This document shows positions 1 through 11,333 of a stretch of DNA of 64,000 nucleotides, in pieces (positions within the stretch are counted from its first letter, which is position 1; every line of letters starts with the position of its first letter). Made by a program: the position numbers and the translations under genes. The DNA is from Annulohypoxylon bovei var. microspora. Its lineage: Eukaryota > Ascomycota > Sordariomycetes > Xylariales > Hypoxylaceae. A model generated the notes under the pieces. It had not been told where the DNA came from. It saw nothing but the letters and a program-made list of their open reading frames with translations, and ran no database searches. The stretch is taken from the NCBI GenBank assembly GCA_022836615.1, contig MU405319.1:62001-126000 (forward strand). The letters are read 5' to 3'.

Positions 1-918
1 GATGATCTTGCTGCCGGGCACAAATTTCGATTCCGCGGCGACGTTGACGACGATCGGGGGTGCGGGGCAGCTTTTAGGGATTAAGAATCCGGATGGAACG
101 ACGGATAACCTGATCCTAGATATTCACAAGTACCTCGATATAGATAACTCAGGAACACACTCCCTGTGTACGACGGATAATACGAATGCGTTCACATCTG
201 TCGCGCAGTTCTTGAGGACGAATGGGCGGAAGGGGTTTGTGAGTGAGACGGGGGCTTCGAAAGATGCTTCTGTAAGTTAACCCCTCATTATAGACCCTTG
301 ATGGTTTCTAATGAACATTCGATGTAGTGCATGACTGCATTCTGCGCCCAGAACACTCTCATCAACCAGAATTCGGATGTTTTGATGGGCTTGGTTGGTT
401 GGGGTGCCGGCAGTTTCGATACTTCGTATATCCTAAGCCTAACACCCTCAAAGCAGAACGGAAAACTAGTTGACAACCAGTTAATGGGCCAGTGTCTCCT
501 CGCAACGTGGGTCAACTCCAACACCACAGAGCCGAGGGACCCAGAGCCATCATCTTCCCTTCCTTCAGTTATCGTCTCCACCGCCGCCTCGACGAGCGTA
601 CCGCTCACGACATTCGCAACCGCGAGTAAAACCGCGAAATCTAGTGAACCGGTTATCACGGTCGAAATCAACTCTGCCACAAGCGTACTCCAGACGGCGT
701 CGATACCCTCTAGCGTGACGGCCTTGATAATCGCTTCCGGGTCGCCGAGCGATGAGTCGTATAGCCTTGCCTGGGCAAAATCGACTACCTCACAGACTTC
801 GACTTCGACTCAGACCCAAACCCACGCGGCGTTGAGTGCGACGGCGACGGGTGGTGCGTCTTCAGTTAGAGTCACGACACTCATCTGGAGTTGTATGATG
901 CTACCGTTCCTTATATGA
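1..918 (+). CDS. GH5 endoglucanase (cellulase), 5' end outside the window
   Basis: This is the C-terminal half of a secreted glycoside hydrolase family 5 endo-beta-1,4-glucanase, close to fungal EG2/Cel5A types, which cut internal bonds of cellulose. Exons are 1-271 and 328-918, with a 56-nt phase-0 intron (GTAAGT...TAG) at 272-327. Family signatures are LPGTNF, the HKYLDIDNSGTH block, SETGA containing the expected catalytic nucleophile Glu, and LMGLVGWGAGSFD. After the catalytic domain comes a Ser/Thr-rich tail of over 100 residues ending in a hydrophobic stretch (TLIWSCMMLPFLI). That looks like a GPI-anchor signal, so the enzyme may stay on the cell wall or membrane. The ATG at position 2 is internal; the true start lies upstream of the window. 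No cellulose-binding module is seen in the visible part. Family call is firm; the anchor is inferred. Confidence 0.86.
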
Positions 919-1826
919 ACATGTGATGAAATTTTTCATCTGAACGACGAGTTGACCTATATACGAATTTGTACGGAGGAATGAATCAGTTTGCTTTTAG
1001 TTCGAAAGGGTTGAGTATGAAAATTTACCCAGCCTCGGGATTCTGAGCATGTGCTAGATATATATTTTGGTAGGGGAAAAGGACGTGTAAGATTACCGGA
1101 TGAAATACGGCTGGTGGTTGATCCTCTTGAGATATCCAGGTTGATGATTGGATTTGATATTATAAGCCTTCAGTTACGTATGTAGATATTATATGAGTGT
1201 ATATACCTCCGTTGATACCCATAAGGCTCACGGTTGACTGCTAGAAACTCTTTGGTGACTTCAAGGTTCTTACTAAGACAAGCTCATCTGGTCCCATCCT
1301 CTTACCCTATTAGTCGATAAGACCACCGGATTGCTCACCGACTATGTATGTCGTGACTATGAGAGACAGGAGTGGGTAATGGAAGAAGTAAGAAAAAGGG
1401 GATACGATAGATATGATAAAGGACGTGGACGTTCAAATAGCAACGACGATCTTTGAAGTTTACAGCTCTTGCTTCACACTGTGGGGGTAAGCTAAAAGGG
1501 CGGGTACTACCCCAGTGTCGTCCACTAATAATAGCTGATAAGCTCATATAGGACCAGCTTTTGTGGGACCGTATACACTGTATCTCGTACTTGTTTGCAC
1601 TGCGGGTGTCCCCTCACCCACGTCATTGCACTAGGGCTGTTGCCAGAACCCGCGATTGCAGGCGCGTTCCTCAACGTTCAGACGATCAAACTTCAAATCG
1701 TCAGCCTCATTTCCTAGCTCGACCCTACCTACTAATCTACCCCTCTACCCATCCACTCATCTACCCATCTACCCATCTATTCATTTACTTATCTTCTATT
1801 ATCTTAGATATTTCTAATGATAGTCA
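919..1826. other. intergenic, no gene seen
   Basis: No convincing coding frame is present. The last 100 bases (about 1730-1800) hold a pyrimidine-rich tract with repeated ctaccc/catctaccc units just before the Ybp-like gene, probably part of its promoter or 5' UTR. Confidence 0.5.
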
Positions 1827-3714
1827 ATGTCTTTACTTGATCAAGCACCTGGGATATATACACAGTCAATTAATGAATTTAAGATGCCCGAATTGTCGGA
1901 ATCAATCAAGGCTATTCAAGAAGGCGCCAAGGAAGACCGCTTCACCTATCTCACCATCCTCCAATACCATGTCACCTCCCCAGAAATTCTACCCACATTA
2001 AACGATGTCCTTCAAGATGCCGAACTCACCCAAGAAATCGGCTGGGATCTCGTACAGATGCTTCTGAACATCGAAGGTTCAGAAACATGCCTTGAGACCG
2101 TGGCCCGTTTAGGAAACCCCCGCGAAGTTGTTATCAAGGCTATGGAAGCTTTAGAGGGGCTCGCCGTCGCCTGGAATGACGAGGTGATCGTCGACATCGA
2201 AGACCCTGGTGTTATCCCTGAGTCGAAAATACCAGGGAAGTTTATTACTCTACTCGGCATGCTTGCCATACTTCACCAACGTATCAGAACAAAGTACCCT
2301 TCAAGATTTCTAGGACCCTCGCTAGTGAAGGTATTTGAGGCCTATCAGCCCACCCCAGAGATGACCGCATCCGTCATCAACTTAGTCTACTCGCTCTCAG
2401 GCCGGAAGAGGCCACCTCTCCCTTCTCGGAAGTCTAGCATTAATGTTCTCAACCCCGATCACGACGGAGATTTGTCTAAGAACGCACCCGATCCCGAGGC
2501 TGAGCAGGAAGACCCTAAGGAAGAAGCCATGCAAGGGAAGTTACTGCAGGCCTTCGTCACATGTATCCTACAGCGATATGTGAATGCGCATGATATGTTA
2601 TGGTCACCGCGGCTGCTAGAAGTCTACAACCCGAAGAGGAATGTGCCGGGTAAGAAGACGACGATCGAAGCATTCAGGGAAAATGAGGAGCTTCAGAAAC
2701 GGGATGCGGTAGTCGGACAGCTGGTGGTGAGTTTCTAATTCTTTCATCCGAATATATCACGGATATTAACATGGCTAGGCCTTACTTCGTGATCTCGGCC
2801 TAGGGAAATGCTCGGAGGAGCTTGTGAAAAATATATTTGAAGGGCCAGTCCATACGGATCCTCTAGCAGCCTTTAACGACTTTTCCAGTGTCGATGATAT
2901 CCACCTATCACCGGGTGGAGCAGTGTGTCTCATCGCCTACTGGATCTTTTCCAAGGATGTCTTCAGCTCTGATAGCCCGCGGCCTGAAATGCACATCTTT
3001 CCAGATCACGCCGCAATACTGGCGCGATTTCTTGGCCAAGAAATGCAATCGGAAATTCTTTCTAGCCCTGGGATTGCTGATGCGTTACTAGCTATCGGTC
3101 TTGGGCTTGAAAACCGAAAACTAATAACGGCAGATGGCACAACCCATTTGATGGCATATCATCACAACCTCACACTCATTTCCGTATTCCATCCGGATAT
3201 ACAAGTCAGGAATGCCGCCACATCCTTCGCCGGCTCAATCCTCCACTCTGAGCCAGATGACCACATCCGTTTAGAGATTCTTGAGGATCTGTTAGAAAAC
3301 TGCATGTTCGCCTCTCTCAAGGCATGCTGCATCACGTGGCTAAAAGAAGAGCTTATTGCCGCTAAGCAAGGGAACCTATCCAACCAGTTCTCCTCCCCAG
3401 ACGTCATCGAGAAACTACAATATTCCCTGTTCCCCGACATGCTCTCACTAAACGAATCAAGCCCAGAGTCCTTGGTAGAGTTCTGGGCTCAGAATAACCT
3501 GTTTCTCCTGCAGGTCGCCAACTTCGCGTACCTCCTCTTCACGGGCCTCAAGGACCTCGTGCCGGCGGGCATGGGCGCCGCCGTCGGTCAGCGCTTCGTC
3601 GAGCCTCTAATAGCGACAGCAGAGAAGCTGCTAAACACGGACGGCGCGGACGGCGAGGATAAGATGCAGCTTAGCATACTGACAGATCGGCTGCGGAGCC
3701 TGGGGTTGCAATAG
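1827..3714 (+). CDS. Ybp1/Ybp2-family protein (Yap1-binding / kinetochore-associated)
   Basis: The 611-residue product matches the fungal YAP1-binding protein family (Pfam Kinetochor_Ybp2). In yeast, Ybp1 is needed for peroxide activation of the AP-1 factor Yap1 and Ybp2 associates with the kinetochore. Exons are 1827-2726 and 2779-3714. The 52-nt phase-0 intron has a GTGAGT donor, a ttaac branch-like site and a CTAG acceptor, and it joins QLV to ALLRDLGLG. The protein is helical and repeat-like without catalytic motifs, as expected for this scaffold family, with a short charged low-complexity linker (SKNAPDPEAEQEDPKEE) in the middle. A second in-frame ATG at 1884 (MPELSESIKAIQ) fits conserved starts better and may be the real one. 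The function is known only from yeast; which role applies here cannot be decided. Confidence 0.75.
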
Positions 3715-4688
3715 GTTTTTGGCGCTAGGTATCTTGGACGCCGAGAATCTTGATAGTTTGACGTTTTGCGTGTTGGGCGCGAGGAGCGTGAATGAGGGTA
3801 GATAGATTGATAGGTATGACCTAATGATTGAGGTAGATGCTGTGATCAATTTGACTTGAGTTGAGTTAATTTGGATTGTTGAAGCATCTGTCGTGACATA
3901 TGGAAGCTTTTTTCGTGTTATCGTGCATGTCGTAGTGTCATGTGGCGTGTTGATACTCTTCGCGACTTGGTCTACGTTTTCTAACGATGGTAGATACAGG
4001 TAGTTGTTCAACAAATCCAGTTTATTATTTGACTGAATTACGAAATTATCATTACCTACTAGTCACATTGGGTTTTTCTCATAAGCTTGACTTGAACGAG
4101 TGATTATGAAAATCTAAGCTAAATGCTTCGCACATCTGTGCCAGCCTCAAGCTAAGCCCCAGCCCGTCGTCTAATAACGATCTATGCGCTAAACTTTAGT
4201 TAGTTAACTGCTATAACTTAGGGCACTCAGCCACTAAGACAAAGCCCTCTTGCTGCGAATCTTTTGGCCTTAACCTTCGTATATTATGAAATTACTCAGC
4301 CCCACGTGGTTCCCCCTTTTTCATGACCGTGATTTCCTCTAGTAGGTAAACGTGAAATGTCAATTGGAGATTTCGGTTGATGTAAGCTGGGTTAAAGTAT
4401 ATGTTTTGTTTAGCCAAATTCGTCAGATTTCCTGACATTATTTCCTGCTTCAAACTCTTTATCCAAAAGAGGGGTGAAGCCGTGTTGCGGGCTGACCCAA
4501 GATTCTCCGTGTATTCCCAGCAGATAGATCGAACAAAACAGTAATTTCCTTCCTATGAATCACACCTCACTCCTGCGTAGTTTGAGTATGCCATCCTCTC
4601 CACGGCCAAGCTTCGCAGTCTGGTTGCCTAGTACTTCCTCCAACTTAGCCACTGACTCAGGGGGGCTTATATCTATTTCTCCCCTTTC
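3715..4688. other. intergenic with a dispersed-repeat fragment
   Basis: No gene is seen. The part at about 4198-4275 resembles a segment near 13690-13790, sharing a ccactaa block and a cgaa-ctttt-gg block at similar spacing. It may be a remnant of a short dispersed repeat. Confidence 0.4.
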
Positions 4689-5478
4689 CTAGCCTTTAAG
4701 CCTGTGGGAGAGATAGGCCAAGATTGAATTTTTAAAGAGTGGCTCACCGCGGTTGAGCATGATTGAAATAATGAGTAAGAGGGTCGTCAGGACTGTTTTT
4801 ATAATAAGGAGGATTAACCAATACCAGCTAACCTGTATGTATACCTCGTTATAATACGCATCTCCTGGTAACATTTGGAGGTGCGTGTTCACTCGTGTAT
4901 TGTTATCCGTCATTAGGCTATTAATGGTGTCTGCGATGTTTTTCGTGAAGTTCATCATGTCAAAAGGGGCGTTGAAAAGATTGAGGAATGCGCTAAGTAC
5001 TCCTGTTCGAAAAAGCATCTATATCTCTTTCCCATTCATAAACACAGTACTTTCGCCTAGTCGATTTAGATAAATGACAAACTGGGACAGGATCGTTCTC
5101 CGCCTCAAGCATCAGTAAATTCTCTTCGCTGACGGAGCTAAAGTCGATACTCCGCGGCGTGGCCGTTATACTACGGAACGTTTTTTCACACCACCTCCAC
5201 TTGGAAATTAAGATCTCTAAATTTTCAATGTGGTCAACATCATCAATAGGATTTGCCCGCACAGCGGCAAAAGTAGTCACCAAGGATTTTAGACTGTCGC
5301 AGGTATTCCACAATGTGTAACCAATGTAATGGGATCCCCCCCTAAGATTGTTATAGGGTAAGGAGGGTCCCAGGGATATACTGTGTGCCACGCTGGATGG
5401 GCAATGTAATAGCGTAGGTTCCTTCTCGCCTTCACGGCGGAGGATGTCCTTCGTTTTATTCAAACCCCAGTACAGCAC
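4689..5478 (-). pseudogene. DUF3176 membrane-protein relic, truncated and frameshifted
   Basis: Two overlapping minus-strand frames, 5478-4993 and 5018-4689, together look like the C-terminal half of fungal DUF3176 proteins, a multi-membrane-span family of unknown function. The first holds the block with SKWRWCEKTF. The second holds NFTKNIADTINSL, then VYIQVSWYWL, a transmembrane helix (about 25 hydrophobic residues) and the typical ending EPLFKNSILAYLSHRL. The frames meet at a T-run near 5015 where a one-base shift is required, with no room for an intron. The N-terminal membrane region of the family is absent upstream, where stops appear in all frames. I read it as a decayed gene. An assembly error could explain the shift but not the missing N-terminus. 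Confidence 0.65.
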
Positions 5479-6485
5479 GTGAGAAATTCTGTGTCAGACT
5501 GGGGTGGGTCGTCGGTATAGGATAGATTCATGTCTAGCCTTACGAACGCCCCATCGTCCTCAAATCTGTCGGGAAACTCGTACCTCGCTCGTCAAGCCAC
5601 CTCCCAAATCCATCTGCGCATATACATGGTTTTCGGAGCCGCATAATCGCAGCAGGAGATCATCTTGAATGATAAGGCCTATTGATGAATTAGCAACAGT
5701 ATTAAGATATATTCCATTTCATAATACCTGTTATAGTGTGCTTCCTAAGGGGGAGAACTCTAGATGGCAAGTAGGTCTTTATGCAGCGCGCGTATCTCTA
5801 GGTATGGGAAAGATCTTTTGTGACCTTGTTGCACCTTGTTGGAATTTGACTGCATTATGAAGTCTATCAGGGGAGATAGGGTGTATAAGTACTTAGGTAC
5901 GCACTATATGAAGTTGAAAGGACCGAGATTTCAACCTCTTTTGCTGCTGTATCATACCAGCTGAAAGGCCCAGTTTTCTGTGGACCCCTTTTCTTTTCAC
6001 ATAAGCTGAACATTCCCATGTGATATAAGGATATTGATTAATACGCCCACAGATATTTTAAAGAAGATGATAGTTATCTAGTGCACAAATACGAGACGCG
6101 CGCAGCGCTCACAATTGGTACTCAGTTAAGGTAGGGTTTGTCGATATTTCCCTAAGTGTGCCGTATGGAGTCTTGTGTCTAGTTGAGATTGGTCAAATTT
6201 GCTTCGATAGTCCCCTTCTGAACGGCGACATGTGTACGAGTGGATATTTCGGAATATTTCGTACGAGTATCAATCCCTCGGATTGCCGAATCCTTTAATC
6301 TCGCCAAAACCTTAGGTCCCCAGTCCTAGATTCTCATCTTCAGAAAATATTAGACTAGGTAATCTTTTGAATGCTGCCACTTTCCAGGAGGAAACTATAC
6401 CTATCTAAGATCACAATTCTTTTTGTTCCCGTTACTACAGACAGAAAGTGAGATTTTACTCATCTAGCTATACTGAGAGGTAGCC
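5479..6485. other. intergenic, possible decayed 5' portion of the relic
   Basis: No intact gene is seen. On the minus strand around 5490-5590 there is a short open stretch (contains RFEDDGAFVRLDM) broken by stops, which could be further decayed coding sequence, but no family is recognisable. Confidence 0.35.
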
Positions 6486-8261
6486 ATGACGATCGTCTAC
6501 CGTGGAATATTCAGTCACTTTTCTCGGGTCAGCCATAGACCTATTACTATTTTGTTTTCTTCCTTGCCTCCCAAAGTTGGCACCCCTTTTATCGTATGCT
6601 GGAGGTGGACAAGCGCTTCTCACTGTCCGCAAGAGTTCCTCTACCCTGCAGTGATCCAAAAGGTTACTGGGGGTAATGATGAAACATTCTTGACTGCTAT
6701 CCACCATGCCGAATTTCGAATGGAGCTGTCTTTTAGCGACGATTTGGCTCGTTTGTCGTTCCAACTATCCGATGATCTTGGATCTTCTACAGCTCCTGAT
6801 CCACTTGAACGAGTCGAAATTCCTGAACTAGAAAAGTTCGAATGGCTACCTAACCCTAGTCTCTACGTTGGAATTATCACAGATATTCCTAGTGCAATTG
6901 GCGAGGTACTCTTGATGGCCTTCTCCGAGGAGCTCGAAAAAGACAAGTCGATTTTTGCTTTTTGGCATTCAGCGGACTCGCCCTTGCTAGAACGAACATC
7001 AGTGACAAGGATCAATTCGATTATCAGGAATGTTGAACATCAAACCGACCAGTCTAGTTCACTCTTCCAATTTGACCATTCTGAATACCAATTCAGTTGC
7101 GTGGTGGAGCGTGGTGGAAAGGAGTTGACCTCTAAGCTTCATGGATCGGGCAATTCAATTCGAATGATCAAAGTGGGATGGTCACTAGGCTTCTTCTCTA
7201 AGACTGTAACCCTCAAGAACAACACATGCGAGATCCTTCGTTATCAAATTCGCGATTCTGGGAAACATAAGGTGGAAGAAATTTCAATGGGGATCCTCAG
7301 CGTGATACCGACCTTTGGGCTCGATAAAATCCCCCATGCCGGCATGATATTGAAGAAGGCGGCAAAGATCGCGGAGTGGATCAGCGCGGGCCTGACGCTG
7401 AAGTCTATGTGGCACGTAGCTCTTCAAGACGATGACAATGTGAGAGGGCTGCTTTACCCGAACGATACGGTGGAGCGGGAGACCAGGTCATCCGATATTG
7501 TCAACGATAACGACGTTGTGATCGAGCAATTTAGTTTCGATGAACCGACTAACTCAATTGTGGTTGATATTTTCGAGTTATCTCGGGCGGGCAACAAGAC
7601 CTACCATCTCAGCGATCTCCTCCAAGATGACCCCCCAGATAGGTGGGAGAAGTCTACGCAGAAATGGTCGCTCACCAAGCCCCAGGAGTGCCGGAATGAT
7701 CGCGCAATACAGATACCTAAATTTATCCCCAAAGTAGGCGAGGTCCCCCTGGAAGGCTTCCAGGAGGATTACCCTCATGGGGTGATTTATTGCATGGATA
7801 AAGGCGATATGCCACGGATCTTCCCCTACACTTTCTCAAGCCCCAAGGTTCCGAATCACTCTACGATCGCGCTATACGATGATAGCAAATGCAGTTACTA
7901 TATCCAATCCAAGAGCGGTGATCGTTGCGGTAGTATAGTCAAGAATCTCCCTACTCAAAACCACACCCCGGTAGTCATCTTCGAATGCTGCTGTCTCCGA
8001 CAACGAGGGAAATTGAGATGTGAGTTGATTGGTTCAGCGAACTATGGAGAGGACGTCGATGAGTCGGTTTTGATGATAATCGAGTCTAAATTGAATACGG
8101 GTAAGAGTTACTGGGGAGTTTCAGTGGACGAACACAGAAACGTCTACGGATATCCTGAAGTTCCGCCCAGTTACCAAGGAGATAAATGGGTGTTGCAAAA
8201 ATCCGAAAACAACTGTTGCTCTACGTACTTTGTTGGAAAATACTGGTTCCCTGTATATTAA
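6486..8261 (+). CDS. hypothetical protein, 591 aa, unknown family
   Basis: This is a long uninterrupted frame with even amino-acid usage, so probably a real gene. I do not recognise the family. The first 78 codons are poor in family-like features, and a second ATG at 6720 (MELSFSDDLARLSFQLSDD) may be the true start. The middle holds a moderately hydrophobic helical stretch around residues 270-310 (SMGILSVIPTFGLDKIP followed by KKAAKIAEWISAGLTL) that could be an amphipathic or membrane-interacting segment. The C-terminal third is rich in aromatic residues and cysteines (FECCCLRQRGK, SENNCCSTYF) and looks like a beta-rich domain. No signal peptide is evident. It is convergent with the gene ending at 8605. 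A function cannot be given. Confidence 0.6.
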   Translation: MTIVYRGIFSHFSRVSHRPITILFSSLPPKVGTPFIVCWRWTSASHCPQEFLYPAVIQKVTGGNDETFLTAIHHAEFRMELSFSDDLARLSFQLSDDLGSSTAPDPLERVEIPELEKFEWLPNPSLYVGIITDIPSAIGEVLLMAFSEELEKDKSIFAFWHSADSPLLERTSVTRINSIIRNVEHQTDQSSSLFQFDHSEYQFSCVVERGGKELTSKLHGSGNSIRMIKVGWSLGFFSKTVTLKNNTCEILRYQIRDSGKHKVEEISMGILSVIPTFGLDKIPHAGMILKKAAKIAEWISAGLTLKSMWHVALQDDDNVRGLLYPNDTVERETRSSDIVNDNDVVIEQFSFDEPTNSIVVDIFELSRAGNKTYHLSDLLQDDPPDRWEKSTQKWSLTKPQECRNDRAIQIPKFIPKVGEVPLEGFQEDYPHGVIYCMDKGDMPRIFPYTFSSPKVPNHSTIALYDDSKCSYYIQSKSGDRCGSIVKNLPTQNHTPVVIFECCCLRQRGKLRCELIGSANYGEDVDESVLMIIESKLNTGKSYWGVSVDEHRNVYGYPEVPPSYQGDKWVLQKSENNCCSTYFVGKYWFPVY

Positions 8262-8604
8262 AGAAGCCAAGTGAATATAGATTAGTTCAACTGAATACCT
8301 ACATACCTAGTTTCAACTTCATCTTTCTATGTTCAAGGTAGGTAGCTTCTAACAAGCAAATGTGGCCTAAGAGCTATCTTATAGCAACTGAGAAATGTGT
8401 AAGGTCAAGGCGCTAGTAACGCTGTAATACAAATCAATTACTCCTACTCTTGATCGAACAGAAAGTTTTATTGTTTTGAGACGAGAAAAGTATGGCGTAA
8501 GGACCGAATGCCCCAAATCATGTAAGAAAAGGGGGCGAGGGGTATATGTAGAGCTCATCCTCCATTGACAACCACGGCCACTAATAGTATAAACCCCAAA
8601 TTCA
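8262..8604. other. convergent intergenic gap
   Basis: The 3' ends of the genes on either side face each other here. Nothing else is seen. Confidence 0.5.
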
Positions 8605-9330
8605 TCAAAAGTCGCAATCGACGATATCGAACTCGATTTCCAAGAAAGCCTTGATAGCGAGCTTAATATGAGGAACAAGCTCGGAATGTGCCTGCGTCAG
8701 GCGTGACTTGACTAGAAGCAGATCTTCTATCGCAATTCGGCGAGTAACTAATACATTCGGTGTATATTCGGAGTCCCCAATAATGGCATCGTCTGTAATA
8801 TCCCAGGCTGCGAATCGGTCGAGTAGTTCAAGGGTGTTGTCTGTGGAGTCCTGATCTACTCGATAAGTCCAGTCGCGAAAGATTTCATCCGAAGGTGGAT
8901 CAGAAAGGGGCGTAGTTGAATGATCTTTCTCGTCCGCCATAGTTCGAAGTATGCTGTACCACTTAGAAGTCTGGCGATGTTCGATGTTTTCCAACGATAT
9001 ATATTTCTCTAGCAGAGAGCCCTCGAAGACGTATTGCGGTTTGCCGTAAATGAATATATAACGCTCTAAGTGGACCATTTGGTAGTTTTCCAATCCAAGA
9101 TTATACGTTTTATGTAGCTCAGAGCGTCTAAGCTTCGACTGGACTCCTTTGTATCCGTGTTCCTTCAATTTAGGACTCCGTGACCGGCTCATTCTCTTAA
9201 AGAACCTTGTCACGGGGGTTTTGGAAGGCCTCGGGAGGTCTGGGTAGATAGGCTTGTCGTCCAGACTAAGGGCTGCTAGTTTCCTAGTCAGCCATGGTAT
9301 ATCGACCACTTCCTTCTGGTCTAGTTGCAT
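8605..9330 (-). CDS. hypothetical protein, 241 aa
   Basis: This single frame starts at an ATG (9330) and encodes a charged soluble protein. The N-terminal 60 residues contain a basic Arg/Ser/Lys patch (KRMSRSRSPKLKEHG) and are probably disordered. The remainder looks helical, with the C-terminal helices around VLVTRRIAIEDLLLVKSRL and LVPHIKLAIKAFLEIEFD. No membrane span, signal peptide or catalytic motif is visible and I do not recognise the family. It is convergent with the 591-residue gene upstream on the plus strand, which is also unknown. Confidence 0.55.
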   Translation of the reverse strand: MQLDQKEVVDIPWLTRKLAALSLDDKPIYPDLPRPSKTPVTRFFKRMSRSRSPKLKEHGYKGVQSKLRRSELHKTYNLGLENYQMVHLERYIFIYGKPQYVFEGSLLEKYISLENIEHRQTSKWYSILRTMADEKDHSTTPLSDPPSDEIFRDWTYRVDQDSTDNTLELLDRFAAWDITDDAIIGDSEYTPNVLVTRRIAIEDLLLVKSRLTQAHSELVPHIKLAIKAFLEIEFDIVDCDF

Positions 9331-11333
9331 CTTGTGATATTTATTATGGTTGTATGTTGTGTTGTAGGTCGCAGATAACTAGAGTTTAGAATTTGGATGC
9401 TGGCGCTTGGTAGTTGAATAAGAAGGTATAACTACCCTAGGTTAATGGGCAGTCAATAGATATTTGAACCTAAGAAAACCGAGGAGAAATGAGGATTTAG
9501 TGAGTTGTAGGAAATTTCACATAGCTTGCAAATGAAAATTACAGCTAGGTACGTATTTATTTATTTATGTTGGGAAGAGATTCTTTTTCCGATGTTCCTT
9601 CTCTATTTATGTTTCAACTAAGACGATATGGCTGAATTAAACAGCCATCAAATAAGGTAGGAGGGAACAGGACACGTGAAAGCCAAACTCTACATCTTCA
9701 TTACCTCTCGAAGTTATCGTGGACATCCCTTTAATATAGTTGTTATGCATAGGTAGGTGGGTACTTATCAAGAACGCTTAATTATACAGATTTCTTTTTT
9801 ACTATAGTAACAAAATGGAAGGCCTCCTAACTAGAAAAGTAGCTCCCATGGACGATACAAATCTCTACCTACCTACCCATTTCTTACGCCCTATCGCCAA
9901 ACTCGCATTCTCTGGCGCTAGGTAAATACCAATATTTTACAAAACGTCATATATCTTGACAGTTAATAATATAAGCTAAGAAATCAGTTGGCCTTTTTAT
10001 TATTATTGCTATTGGTGATATTTTCTATGTTCAAGGCTAGTTTAGCAGCAAGTGAGTCTTATTTTAACACCTTAACCTAGATAAAAAGTTAACAGAGTAG
10101 CGTAATATATACTTTAGCTACGACGCCTTTATTAACGGACACTTTGAACGATGGAAATCTTTGGATTGACTACACACATGCATGTAGAAGTTTTACCACA
10201 CTAATTATACAAGGATACTTTCAATTTTTTCACTATTTCACATTGAATATCGACTCCTTAAAGCGACATTCACGTAAATTATCGCAATGTATCGTCCTGC
10301 TGAGGGAATTCTCGAAATACATCAGCAACCTTGTCGATAAGGGCAGACAGTAATGTGATAGCCGTATATGATTCTGAGATATGTGAATGAATATTCATGT
10401 AATTAGTAGTCATATGCGGCGAATTGCTCAGGTAGGTTAGTTAGGATGATCTTTCTGATTACCTATACTGACGATATTCGCAAGGGGTTAGGGTTGGGGT
10501 TAATATCTACTCTGGAGCGCGGGAGCTTTACCTTTTCTGTACTGGGCCTATACCTGTTTATACATACCCGTACATGCATAGGACTCCACACTCTGGGACC
10601 CAGCCCTTTGGCTAGGTAGGTATACTATTTGATAATTATTTGATTATCATCACAAATTTCCCAGCCCTGATTTGTTTTCGTTGCAAACATAGGTACGTAC
10701 CTGGTCACGTACGTTAATCAGCAACTTGCAGACCCTCCGCTCTTGACTACCGTTTTCGATTGCTGACAGCTCGAAATCTCTAAAAGGCGCTAAAACCTGC
10801 AAGATCGGACTGTAACCCTAGATTACGGGGCCGTGATATTAGTACTTAGTCACCATCTGTCACGATGACTACAGACCTTAGTTCGATCACCTTGCATAAG
10901 CCTCATATGCGAAAACAAGAGGCTTTTCGAACCGACATGTACTTATTGACAATTTGGTAATGTACACCTATCATATACCCCTAATCATCTTACGGGCTTT
11001 GTGGCCGCTAGTCACCGGGCTTCGGCCCCGTATCCTTGAGATACTAATGGTGTTGCCGCCTTGCCTCGCCGAGAGGCAAAACTTTGAGCCCAGTCGAGGT
11101 TTACTAAAGAGGAAGATTTGTATGACAACGATGACAAAGGCAGCATGGAGGCGAAGATCTCAATCTCAAGCTGGTGCGCCGATATCCTATGGCGTAGTGT
11201 ATAAATATATGGCGATGTTCACGAGTAAAGATATCTCTCTCAGATTCAGCAGTCACTTCTCAAGCTCACAGCTCTCGACGCAAATTCGGTCACTATTTGG
11301 ATAAATTGCCTAACTCCCGACGCACAATCCAAA
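9331..11333. other. long intergenic region, short telomere-like stretch
   Basis: About 2 kb without a convincing gene. Several TAGGTA/TACCTA runs occur (for example 9752-9760, 10613-10622, 10690-10702). A G-rich telomere-like stretch (ggggttagggttggggtta) lies at 10484-10502. Open frames here are short and lack protein-like composition. Confidence 0.45.

Noticed and set aside
10954..11304. 116-codon frame upstream of the isochorismatase-like gene
   Set aside because: No homology-like features; it overlaps the probable promoter and 5' UTR.
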